Shown here piece by piece: positions 42,453-51,343 of a stretch of DNA of 64,000 nt (within the stretch, counting starts at the first letter, position 1; every line of letters starts with the position of its first letter). The translations under genes were made by a program, and so were the position numbers. The stretch is taken from the NCBI GenBank assembly GCA_016709305.1, contig JADJNA010000055.1, positions 1 to 64,000 on the forward strand, written 5' to 3'. A model generated the notes under the pieces. It searched no databases and was not told where the DNA came from. It saw only the letters and a list, made by a program, of their open reading frames with translations. Origin of the DNA: Candidatus Villigracilis saccharophilus. GTDB lineage: Bacteria > Chloroflexota > Anaerolineae > Anaerolineales > Villigracilaceae.

Positions 42453-43643
42453 TTACTTCAACATATCTGCAACAGCCGATGCCATCAGCGCCGAGCCGCG
42501 CACCAGGGCTTCCTCGTCAAAGTCAAACTTGGGGTGATGATGACTATAATCGAGATGCTTTTCCGAATTATTTGAGCCAATGAAGAAATAACAGCCTTCC
42601 ACTTTTTCCTGCATAAAAGCCATATCTTCCGCGCCCATCGTGAGATAGTTGGATGTATCCAACTCCGTGTCGGGGAAGAGGCGTCGCGCGCTTTCCTGTA
42701 CCTTCGCTGCAACCGTGTCGTTATTGATCACGGCAGGCGTCACACGTTGAACAAGGATATCAACTTTGCACCCCATGCTCTCGGCAACGCCGCGTACGAT
42801 CTGGTCGAAGCGCTCCAACACCATCTTGCGCACAGACAGATCAAAGGTGCGGATGGTTCCGGTCAACTCTGCTTCCTGCGGGATGATGTTGAAAGCCGTC
42901 CCTGAATGAAGAGTGGTAACGCTGATCACTGCGGCATGTAAAGGCGCGACATTCCGCGCGGCGATGCTTTGTAATGCTGTCACAATGTGCGCCGCCGCCA
43001 CGATCGGGTCGATGGTGGTGTGAGGCGCGGCGCCGTGCCCGCCTTTGCCGGTCAACTTGATGCTGAATTGTTCCGCGCCGGCCATGACGGGTCCCTTGGC
43101 GACATTGACCCAGCCGAGCGGTTTTTCATTCCACAAATGCAAAGATAAAGTTTTTTCCACTTTGGGTCCGTCCAGCACGCCGTCGCGTATCATCATTTCC
43201 GCGCCGCCGACTTCTTCGCCGTTGAATCCTTCTTCAGAGGGCTGGAAGCAGAATTTGACCGTGCCCGCCAGGTCTTCGCGATGCGCGTGCAGCATCTTTG
43301 CAACTGTTAAACCGATCGCGGTATGACCGTCATGTCCGCAGGCGTGCATGACACCCTGAGTTTGTGATGCGTATTCCGCGCCGGTGTCTTCGCTCATCGG
43401 CAGGGCGTCCATATCAAAGCGGATCAGCAGGGTCGGCCCGGGTTTCACGCCTTCGAGTAATCCCACCACGCCAGTTTTACCGACACCCTTGGTGACTTCC
43501 ATCCCCAGCGCTTCCAATTCCTTAGCCACGATCCCGCCCGTGCGGATTTCCTTAAAACCAAGCTCGGGGTGCATGTGAAAGTCGCGCCGCATGGATTGGG
43601 TGTAATGGAATAATGATCTCGCCTCGTTCAAAAAATTTGTCAT
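42453..43643 (-). CDS. M20-family amidohydrolase (hippurate hydrolase-like)
   Basis: A 396-residue metallo-amidohydrolase. Metal and catalytic motifs are visible: DMDALPMSEDTGAEYAS, MHACGHDGHTA, FCFQPSEEGFNGEEVGGAEMM (the catalytic Glu pair), the dimerisation domain GKGGHGAAPHTTIDPI and GTAFNIIPQEAELTGTIRTF, and a C-terminal metal His. Related enzymes remove acyl groups from amino acids or indole conjugates. Stand-alone gene. Confidence 0.88.
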   Translation of the reverse strand: MTNFLNEARSLFHYTQSMRRDFHMHPELGFKEIRTGGIVAKELEALGMEVTKGVGKTGVVGLLEGVKPGPTLLIRFDMDALPMSEDTGAEYASQTQGVMHACGHDGHTAIGLTVAKMLHAHREDLAGTVKFCFQPSEEGFNGEEVGGAEMMIRDGVLDGPKVEKTLSLHLWNEKPLGWVNVAKGPVMAGAEQFSIKLTGKGGHGAAPHTTIDPIVAAAHIVTALQSIAARNVAPLHAAVISVTTLHSGTAFNIIPQEAELTGTIRTFDLSVRKMVLERFDQIVRGVAESMGCKVDILVQRVTPAVINNDTVAAKVQESARRLFPDTELDTSNYLTMGAEDMAFMQEKVEGCYFFIGSNNSEKHLDYSHHHPKFDFDEEALVRGSALMASAVADMLK

Positions 43644-43786
43644 GTTAACTCCTTGTATATTTATTTTTATATGCCGTGGGAATTTTGACGATCTTTCCCA
43701 TGCGGATTTTATCCCAGCTTTTCCTGAAATTTATATCGTCCTTTATAAAAACAGCAGGACGCGTATCAAAATCCAAATACCCGTAT

Positions 43787-44161
43787 TTATGCTATCCCTT
43801 TTACGTAGGACAGTTTTTGGCAGATGAGGCCGTCTCTTTCCTGGAAAATATCTACCCCGCGGACATGCCCATCAACCCATTCGTATCTCCAGCGCATAAT
43901 ACACCGCTTCCCAAGTCCAAAAATATCCTCGATCTCGATGTGGGCATGCGGCGATGCGCGGAAGAAGTCCTCCCAAAACTTGGTGACCGCTTGCTTGCCT
44001 GAATAGGTAGTTCCGTCTGGGGCTGGATGTGTATTTTCGAAGACGCAATCCTCGGTCATAAGCCGCATCATCCCGGCGACATCATGTCGATTGAAGGCTT
44101 CATTGAATTCAAGTACGATGCGGATCGCTCCTTCTATTTTTGCCATGCGGATTGGATTCAT
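43787..44161 (-). CDS. NTF2-like/SnoaL-fold protein
   Basis: A 124-residue small alpha+beta-cone protein: helix FNEAFNRHDVAGMMRLMTEDCVFE and the strands ALGKQAVTKFWEDFF and CIMRWRYEWVDGHVRGVDIF are typical of SnoaL/ketosteroid-isomerase-like domains. Function not predictable. ATG 44159-44161 with AAGGAG ten bases upstream is favoured; MAKIEG at 44146 is an alternative. Confidence 0.75.
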   Translation of the reverse strand: MNPIRMAKIEGAIRIVLEFNEAFNRHDVAGMMRLMTEDCVFENTHPAPDGTTYSGKQAVTKFWEDFFRASPHAHIEIEDIFGLGKRCIMRWRYEWVDGHVRGVDIFQERDGLICQKLSYVKGIA

Positions 44162-44304
44162 ATGGGTGACACTCCTTACCTGTTTCTGACCAGCACACAA
44201 ATCGTTATCTACTTTACAACGCGGAATTTGACATGCTATTTTCCTTTTCTCGCGTGCTCTTTTATTTTTGATAAATAAGGCACTTCTTGATTTGTTGCCT
44301 CTTC

Positions 44305-46035
44305 TTATAAAGGATGAGTACCAGCGCTTTTCTTGCGGATCAGGATCGTTTCCGGTTCTTGGCTTTTGGCTGCTCGCAATTCCTCACGCTTCGCAACCGC
44401 CCGATCAATGATATAGGTTTTTAGATTCTCATCGTCCAATAGATCTTCCTTCGTTGCATACTGCAGAGTTGGCAGCACCCAGTGAAAAGATTTTTGCAGA
44501 TCAACCAGCATCGCAAATGGGCGGGGATCAACACTGATATCTATGATCGGGATGAACGGTATTTTGAATTGTTTGGCAGTGGCCTCGAGTTCCAGTGGGG
44601 TTGATTTTGGATTGGTCACATCGGCAATCACAAACATACTCATGCCTGCCAGGGTTTGTACCGTCTCGGTATAGTCTTTATCTGTAGGGCGGTCAAAGTC
44701 GAAGACGATCGGCAGCAGATCGAACTCGCGCAGTTTTTCTCGTAATCCGTCCAAAACAGACTTGCGTTGTGGATCAGAGAATCTGCCGAGAATAAGTACG
44801 CCCTTCGACGTGATGGTGTTGATCACATTTCGAATTTTTGTATTGTTCAGCATTAGGTAAATAAACTGGCCGACTTCCAGATCATCCACTGTGACGATTG
44901 GTTCGCCTTCTTTTGAGATGACCATGTCTTTTTGGGAAGTATTAACCAAAGTTACGTTCCAGGCTGAAGTGCCATAAATGCGGCAGCCTGAGATCTTGGC
45001 ATCCGTGAAATTTGTTTCCACCAGATCAGTCAGGCTCAGGTTGGCACCGGTCAGATCGGCATTTGTCAAGTTGGATCTGATCAGGTCGGCATTGTACATA
45101 TCGGCATTGGTTAGATCAGCGCCCGTCAGGTCGGCATCCATTAAATTAGCATTGCTCAGATCGGCTTTGACCAGACTGGCGCCTGACAGGTTGGTTTTGT
45201 ACATATTGGCATTGCGCAGACTCGTCTCGAAGTCACCGTCGCGGTCATAAACAATGTCCAGGCTGGCCTTGCTCAGGTTGGCGTCCCTTAAATTAGCTTC
45301 TGTGAGGTCCGCACCGCACAAGGTAGCACGGCTTAAATCAGCACTGCTCAGATTGGCGCCCTTTAAATTAGCGAGTCTCAAATTGGCATCAGCCAGGTTG
45401 GCCTGGATTAAAGTAGCATCCTGCAGGCTAGCCTGAAGCAAGTCGGCCTTGGTCAAGTTAGCGTCTGACAGGTTAGCCTTCTCTAAATGTGTGCTGAACA
45501 GGCTAACTTCTGAGAGGTTGGTACCCCTCATGATCGCCCCCATCAGGTTAATGCCTATCATGTCCTTTAGCCCGCGCAGGTCGGCATTGCTTAGAACAGG
45601 TATTACTCCAGGGTTCTCCTGCCGCCAGACATTCCACTTGCTGCAGCCTTGTTGAAGTATTTTAAGATGTTCAGGGTTGGCCGTGGATTGTTTAAGTGCT
45701 TCGAAAACTTCAGGACTTGCCTCAATACCTTCGAATAGAGTACCCTGCATTTTGGCACCGCTCAAATTGGTCTGCCACATATATGCCTGGCTCAAGTCAG
45801 CATCGGTTAGGTTGACCCCTCTCATGTCGGCTTCTGAGAGCTGAGCCTTGCGCAAATAGGCATTCGATAGGTCGGCCCCGCTTAAGTTCACTTTGCGCAA
45901 GTCTGCACCGATCAGATTCATCCCGCTCAGATCGGCCCCGCTCAAGTCAACCATTGTATTTAACCACCCGTTATGCCAGCTATTCCACTCTTCCACGCCC
46001 TGTTTGAGCATTACCAGATCTTTAGGGTTTGCCAT
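44305..46035 (-). CDS. Pentapeptide-repeat protein with TIR-like C-terminal domain
   Basis: A 576-residue soluble protein. Residues ~8-22 (MLKQGVEEWNSW) and ~124-138 (ILQQGCSKWNVW) are two copies of a short helical motif, each followed by pentapeptide repeats (A-D/N-L-x-x), at ~30-100 and ~148-350, predicted to form right-handed quadrilateral beta-helices. A linker (VDDLEVGQFIYLMLNN, 384-399) leads to a domain at ~411-525 with alternating strands and helices: GVLILGRFSDPQRKSVLD, LLPIVFDFDRPTDKDYTE, SMFVIADVTNPKSTPLELE, IPFIPIIDIS, which resembles TIR or nucleoside-deoxyribosyltransferase-like folds. Such fusions are recurrent but uncharacterised; a signalling or defence effector role is inference. 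Confidence 0.75.
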   Translation of the reverse strand: MANPKDLVMLKQGVEEWNSWHNGWLNTMVDLSGADLSGMNLIGADLRKVNLSGADLSNAYLRKAQLSEADMRGVNLTDADLSQAYMWQTNLSGAKMQGTLFEGIEASPEVFEALKQSTANPEHLKILQQGCSKWNVWRQENPGVIPVLSNADLRGLKDMIGINLMGAIMRGTNLSEVSLFSTHLEKANLSDANLTKADLLQASLQDATLIQANLADANLRLANLKGANLSSADLSRATLCGADLTEANLRDANLSKASLDIVYDRDGDFETSLRNANMYKTNLSGASLVKADLSNANLMDADLTGADLTNADMYNADLIRSNLTNADLTGANLSLTDLVETNFTDAKISGCRIYGTSAWNVTLVNTSQKDMVISKEGEPIVTVDDLEVGQFIYLMLNNTKIRNVINTITSKGVLILGRFSDPQRKSVLDGLREKLREFDLLPIVFDFDRPTDKDYTETVQTLAGMSMFVIADVTNPKSTPLELEATAKQFKIPFIPIIDISVDPRPFAMLVDLQKSFHWVLPTLQYATKEDLLDDENLKTYIIDRAVAKREELRAAKSQEPETILIRKKSAGTHPL

Positions 46036-46100
46036 AGTTTTTTTGTTCCTTTTTGGAGATTATCCTCGGGTGTAAATCACGATTTTTATTGTCACCTCAG

Positions 46101-46170
46101 TACCTGCCGGTTTGTGCTGGTGGCGCTGGGTTGGGCGTGGACTTTGCTTGAGAGCAGAAAAAAACGAAGC
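46101..46170 (+). repeat. Dispersed intergenic repeat, copy A
   Basis: Core GGCGCTGGGTTGGGCGTGGA is 18/20 identical to copy C, then CTTTGCTTGAGAGCAGAAA. Lies in the gap 46036-46268, which otherwise holds nothing recognisable. Confidence 0.65.
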
Positions 46171-46268
46171 GAGAAAACTATTTAGAATCCATCAAATCCA
46201 CTGTACGGATTGTTTGGCGCAATTGTTTATTTCATGCATTGCCAATGGCATTCAATAATTCATCCACC

Positions 46269-47084
46269 TTAAGGGGGACAGGTTCCAGTCAGAAGGACAC
46301 CTTGGTCGCTATTAACCCAGCCGTCTCCACCTGCGGGGGAAAGATCAGAATTCATCGCTGCGCTGACGGCAATATCACGAAAACCAGTGTCAGGTAATCT
46401 GCCACGCGACGGTGTAAATAACTCGGCTGTGCTGGCATCAATGCGATACCAGCCATTGGGGGCTATCTCCAGGACATGTGCGTATGCGGAAGGGTACAGG
46501 AGGGCGAATTTCTCGGCGGTTTTATCGGGCAGGCGGTAGACCTCGACAGGATGATTTCGAGCAATAAGACTACACACTCCTGCTGGCGGGAAATCCCCGG
46601 AATAGATCATGGGAATAAATGATAATTCAACTTTTCGATCGTCGGGGAAATAGGCTGTCGCATGCAGCTCAGCCGCGAGGTGTTCAGGGATGGTCCAAGA
46701 GACAGCAACGCCATCAGAATCATCAAAGTCGATTCCCAATAAGAAGGTGGGCTCCTTATGTAGCGGAACAAGCACAAACTCATACTTGTCCGCCCCAGTG
46801 GGGGCATTCTCCCAAGTGAACGTGAGCGTCTCTCCAGCCAATAAGGAAAAATTTCCTGCGTCACCAGTTATATGCGGAAAAACCAGGGAAGAAGGTTGGG
46901 TAACGGCAGGCGGGGTGGGAGGTGTTTCTGGTTGCGTCTGTATGCTTACCGGCTTTGAGACTTGAGTCGGTGTATTTACAATTTGAACGGTGGGCGCGGG
47001 CGGTGCGCAAGCCATAAATAGCACTGAAAGCGCATTACATGAAAATAGAGTTCTTGTGCGGAGATTAAGGAAAGTCTTGTTCAT
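46269..47084 (-). CDS. Lipoprotein with Pro/Thr-rich linker and C-terminal SH3-like region
   Basis: A 271-residue exported protein. The N-terminal stretch LFSCNALSVLFMAC fits a lipobox (LFMAC) with Cys26 as the lipidation site, followed by a Pro/Thr/Val linker (~27-68). The central part (GETLTFTWENAPTGADKYEF) is beta-sandwich-like. The C-terminal ~80 residues include EVYRLPDKTAEKFALLYP and GWYRIDA, as in bacterial SH3 domains that bind cell-wall or surface ligands. Function unknown; starts with MNKTFLNLR. Confidence 0.65.
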   Translation of the reverse strand: MNKTFLNLRTRTLFSCNALSVLFMACAPPAPTVQIVNTPTQVSKPVSIQTQPETPPTPPAVTQPSSLVFPHITGDAGNFSLLAGETLTFTWENAPTGADKYEFVLVPLHKEPTFLLGIDFDDSDGVAVSWTIPEHLAAELHATAYFPDDRKVELSFIPMIYSGDFPPAGVCSLIARNHPVEVYRLPDKTAEKFALLYPSAYAHVLEIAPNGWYRIDASTAELFTPSRGRLPDTGFRDIAVSAAMNSDLSPAGGDGWVNSDQGVLLTGTCPP

Positions 47085-47120
47085 GTGTCTTTCAACTTAT
47101 TCTTGTCTTGAATTATAGCC

Positions 47121-47190
47121 CAGCCCCCAACGGTTTGGGTTACCTGCGCTGATGCGGGAGCGGACTCTGCCTTGGAGCAGGGAAAACTCG
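47121..47190 (+). repeat. Dispersed intergenic repeat, copy B
   Basis: Contains CCAACGGTTTGGGTTACCTG and CTCTGCCTTGGAGCAGGGA, matching the two ends of copy C. Lies between the lipoprotein gene and the ICMT gene. Confidence 0.6.
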
Positions 47191-47278
47191 ACACCAGAAA
47201 ATTGCTTGACGCGAAGTGTGCCACAGAATCCAACCGCTGACTGCATATTTTCCTGGCACGGGCTGAGCTTTTAACACC

Positions 47279-47881
47279 TTATACCCAACGACGTGTTTTT
47301 TTACAATACTCCTGATATGTTTTTCCGTGAGTTTTGGCAAGAAATTCCTCTTCAAGCCTAACTTGAATTTGGATCAGAGCGTCGCCAAGGATCACTATTA
47401 CCAATGAAAGCGCATTCGGCAATGTGAAGAATAACCCTAATAGAGTTAATCGCATTCCGAGAAAAATAGGATTGCGTGATAAACGAAAAACGCCAGTTTG
47501 TATTAATTCTGTCTTGTGATTTAGGTCAATTCCAATTCGCCAGGAGTTCCCCATTTGGGCTTGAGCGATAAACGTCCAAATGAATGAAACGATGAACAAT
47601 CCCAATCCAAAATATATAAGCATTGAATGGTTTAGCCAGAGAATTGGGGCAAGATATTGATATCCTCCTGACCAAAAAGAATAAATACTGACAACGATAG
47701 TACAAGCGAAAAGAGTTAGGCGAAAAAGCATGCCAACAAAATTGTGGACATTATCTGTTTTACCAAATACATAAGGAATTACCCCTGTTTTTCTCCAGGT
47801 AACAAAAGAACGCCAAAAAAGGGCTACAGCAAAATACCCAATAAGATAGGTCGGAAGGAAAAACTTAAGCAAGTCGTTCAA
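47279..47881 (-). CDS. Isoprenylcysteine carboxyl methyltransferase-family membrane protein
   Basis: A 200-residue membrane protein with five or six hydrophobic helices. The C-terminal signature is that of ICMT/PEMT-like methyltransferases: TELIQTGVFRLSRNPIFLG (the RNP substrate-binding motif) and EEEFLAKTHGKTYQEYCKKTRRW. Predicted to use S-adenosylmethionine to methylate a lipid-like or small substrate in the membrane; the substrate is unknown in bacteria. Flanked on both sides by copies of one repeat. Confidence 0.8.
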   Translation of the reverse strand: MNDLLKFFLPTYLIGYFAVALFWRSFVTWRKTGVIPYVFGKTDNVHNFVGMLFRLTLFACTIVVSIYSFWSGGYQYLAPILWLNHSMLIYFGLGLFIVSFIWTFIAQAQMGNSWRIGIDLNHKTELIQTGVFRLSRNPIFLGMRLTLLGLFFTLPNALSLVIVILGDALIQIQVRLEEEFLAKTHGKTYQEYCKKTRRWV

Positions 47882-47939
47882 TCAAAATATCCTTTTCGGT
47901 ACTCAGTACTATTTTATGGTGACAATTTGGCAGGGGACG

Positions 47940-48030
47940 GGCTAACGGTTGCGTTCGCGGACATGCCATGCGGGCTGTGGCGCTGGGGTGGGCGTGAACC
48001 TTGCTTGGGAGCAGAGAAAGCCCGAAGCCA
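47940..48030 (+). repeat. Dispersed intergenic repeat, copy C
   Basis: The fullest copy: GGCTAACGGTTGCGTTCGCG, GCCA...TGGC, GGCGCTGGGGTGGGCGTGAA, CCTTGCTTGGGAGCAGAGA. GTTCGCG can pair with CGTGAAC (one G-T pair), so a folded single strand is possible. Fills most of the gap 47882-48049. Confidence 0.65.
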
Positions 48031-48049
48031 ATGCCCTTCCTCCTTCCCC

Positions 48050-51000
48050 TCACGCCTTCCAATCACTGATCCTCTCGCCCAACTTTGAAATTCTCTCGCG
48101 CGCCAGTACAGCCAAAATTCCCAACATCAAAAGGATCACGCCCGTACAACCGATCAGGAAGATCGCCGCCACACCTTCGAGCGTGCTATACACGACCGTG
48201 AAGACACCCAACACCACGAACCCGATCGGGAAAAAGGTCAAACTGCGCGAGCGGATCACGATCCCGTACACCAGCACTGCCAGCGACTGAAAGAAGAGCA
48301 CCACGAAATAGATCAACTCATTGCGGTTGACCATCTCCGTGTAGGTCGTGCCGAGCAGAACGAATTGCGAAAGCATCCCCATCACGAACGCGCCCTTCCT
48401 GGCATCCGCCCGCGTCAAAAGATAATGCTGGAACAATCCCAACAGCGCCGCGCCCATTGAGAAGAATTGCAGTTCGTCCACATTCAACTCCACCAGGATG
48501 ATGAAATACGCCAGCAGATACAAGCCATTTGCGGGAAGCGCCAGCCAGACATTTTTCTTCCGCAAGGCTTCGGCGGCCCACAGGGTGGCGGCCACCGCAA
48601 CGGGGATCGCCGTGTCCAATCCGCCCAGAACTGGTGCGGCTATCGAGCAGGCGACTCCCAGCCCGAGCCCGCTGTAGAGCAGAGTATTGCCCCAGGTTGT
48701 GGCGCGTTTGATCGTCAGCAGGAAAACCCCGCCGCGTAATACATCAGCGCGATGAAGATCACAGGGTGGATCCATTTTGTGAGTTCGAATATGCGGAACA
48801 CGAATGTCACGAAGAGCGGCAGGGTCAAAGTAAAGGCGTAGAAAAGAGTCGCTCGGCGGTAGAGCAGGCTGACCGTTAAGAAAAGAAGCGAGAACAGTCC
48901 GAATCCAAATGCCGCGAAGGAAGCATCGCTTTCTGTGAATAAAAATCCATAGCTTGCCAATGCCAATAATCCGCCCATGCCGCGCACCGCCGTCTTCAAT
49001 GGGCGCGGATCTGTGAAAGTTAAATGCGCCAGCAGGTCTGTGATGATCCAGAGCATGCTGTAAGCGAATACATGATATGTGACACGTTCCAGGTTGAGAT
49101 CTTTCAAGATCAGAAACGCGCCGATGCTGAACAGGATGGGTGCGCCGGGTTCGAACCAGCCGTTGCGGCGCACGAACATCTCCGCGATGAAAAGCGTACC
49201 AAGCGGAAGCGCGTACCATCCGAAACCTCGATTCCTTACAAAAATAAAGCCCTCAACGAAAGCAGGGCGCCAAGAATGAGCGCGCTGTTACGCAGCATGA
49301 CAGACCACTCTTCTTTTGCCCGAACCGCGATACCGATCACGAAATACAATATTGCCAGTACCGTCAGAACGGGCAGCCATGCGTCCGAGTTGAAGTGTTT
49401 CAGCGTGAAAATGATCGCGAGCGGCAGATATGCGGCGGGCAGGTACCCGAAAATGGCTTTACCTGCAACCGTGTACGCGCCAAAGAACAAAGTGTACACA
49501 CCGAAACAAATTGCCGCGTGAACAGCTTCGCTTTGCGGAACAAATCATGGTTGTAAAATCGCAAACAGAACGCCATAGATCCGCGGAGGCAAGCGCCATT
49601 CTTTGTCGGCCTGCAAGTCTTTGTTCAGGAACAGGTCAGGCAATAGGAACAGAATGCTGATGATCAATGAGTCGGTAGCCGAAGAAGACATCCAGTTTCT
49701 GAATAAGCTCAAGGTCAAAGAATGAAAAATATGCGCTGATGAAACTGAGCAATCCCAGGGTCCACAACCACCAGCGTGCGCGCAGCATGTGCAGCGTGGA
49801 ATAAATGACCATGACTCCAAAGGCACCTGCCATGCCGAGAAGCGTGTTGTACTCATACCCTGAGCTGACTCCTAATGCGAACGCGGGCATGGATGCCAGT
49901 AAGATCGGCAGGCTGTATTTGCGGGACTTATCGAACCTATGAATGATCTCACTGGCGGCTGAAAGCAAGGCTCCCCACAAGAACAGGAGAATGGCTGTCC
50001 CCAGGCTTTCGAGATCAAAGGCGGATGTGATGAACCATGGCATGGCTATGAAAGTCGCTCCAGCCAGCCACGGGAAGAGCGGGAAGGGGAAGATCAAATT
50101 CGAGCAAACATAAAAAGCGAAGGCGCATATCCAGGTGAATAACCCTGCCAGATTCCAAAGCGCTGTCTTGGACGGGTCATTGGCGTTAATGACAAGAACG
50201 GTCATGGAAGATATCAGAAGGATGGCCTGGACCGCCTGTGCCGTCAAAAATAATGGCATTGAAAATTTGGCACCCTTCCATTTCTTTAGAACCCAGGTCC
50301 CTGCCAGCCCAAACAGCGCGGCGATTCCCGCCATGCTTAAATGGAATTCTGTCCAGCATTGAAAATATCCCCAACGCGCAAGAAGGCGAGCAGCAATGAA
50401 ACGAAAGCGGTCAAACTAAACAAACGTGATTCATACAGCCATGTGCTTCCACCCCAGATGACCGCCATGCACAAATAAATAAAAGCCCAATAGCCCGCGC
50501 TGAAAGCGGGGGATAGGTCAAAGTTTTGAAGGAGTGTCTCTTGAATGGTATTTGCCGTGATCGGCAGCAGGAACGAAAAAACAATGAAGAGCGCGAAACC
50601 TGGCTGGGGCAGTCTTTTCTTGATCCCGATCGCAAGACCGCCAAAGATCAGCGTGGCGATGATCAAGATCGGCAGACGCAGTTCGGGGATAATCGCACCA
50701 AATATTGCCGCGGATGCGATCACGAAGAAAGCTCCGAGATACAGATATATTTTTATGCTCGCTTCACTGACCAATGTTTGTAAAAGTGACGGGCGCGGTC
50801 CCTCAGGCATGGCCTTGATTGGCGGGGCGACTGTCTTCGGTTTGGGCACATTCGCTTCGGCCGGGTTCGCAAAGTCAAAATCATAGCGGCGGCGCAGAAA
50901 ATCCGCTTTCTGGTTTTCGAGTGAGCCGTCTTTTTCCCAGCCATTGATCTCCCGCAAAAGCATGGAGCGTTCCCCCCGATTCATTTTGCTCAAATGGCTC

Positions 51001-51251
51001 TGCACATGGCGTTGAGGAGCGAGGTTGAGCGCCGCGAGCGCTTCTGTACGGATGGCCCCGTTATTACCTCGCAGAAAAAGTTGTTCCAGTTGATTCCGCA
51101 CAGCCTCGCTGCTGAAATTATACTGACCCAGTTCCGCGATCGCCCGCAGAATGGTCGCATCATCACCGCTTTGCAGGTTCGCGTAAATCTCATTGAGAAT
51201 ATCTTTTGGCTCGCGTATTTCATTTTCAGGCATACGATTCTCCAAAGGCAT
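48050..51251 (-). CDS. Large polytopic membrane protein with HEAT-like N-terminus (several frameshifts)
   Basis: Read across frames this is one protein of about 1,060 residues. Residues ~1-130 are soluble and helical (DILNEIYANLQSGDDATILRAIAELGQYNF), ending in a short linker; the rest is more than twenty hydrophobic segments (for example IKIYLYLGAFFVIASAAIFGA and GVAAIFLIGCTGVILLMLGILAV). It resembles DUF2157/DUF2339-like large membrane proteins, without a known role. Frame breaks lie near 50,338, 49,650, 49,520, 49,240 and 48,720; translation resumes sensibly after each, for example ALFLVRNRGFGWYALPLG across 49,240. Either a recent pseudogene or local sequence errors. Confidence 0.6.
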
Positions 51252-51309
51252 GTTCGGAACTGGCGATAATTTTTAATTATGCCTCAAAAGTGAAGAGTTG
51301 GGAAAAACA

Positions 51310-51337
51310 TAAGGTCAGGCAATGTTGCCTGACCTTA
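51310..51337. terminator. Terminator after GH13 operon
   Basis: Perfect 13-bp inverted repeat TAAGGTCAGGCAA / TTGCCTGACCTTA; on the minus strand TGTTTTTCCC follows. Located just downstream of the GH13 stop at 51344. Confidence 0.7.
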
Positions 51338-51343
51338 ATTATT

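Noticed and set aside
44900..45980. CRISPR-like or tandem DNA repeats
   Set aside because: The periodicity is 15 bp and in frame, explained by the pentapeptide codons; the plus-strand frames rich in Leu-Arg-Ser-Ala are its shadow.
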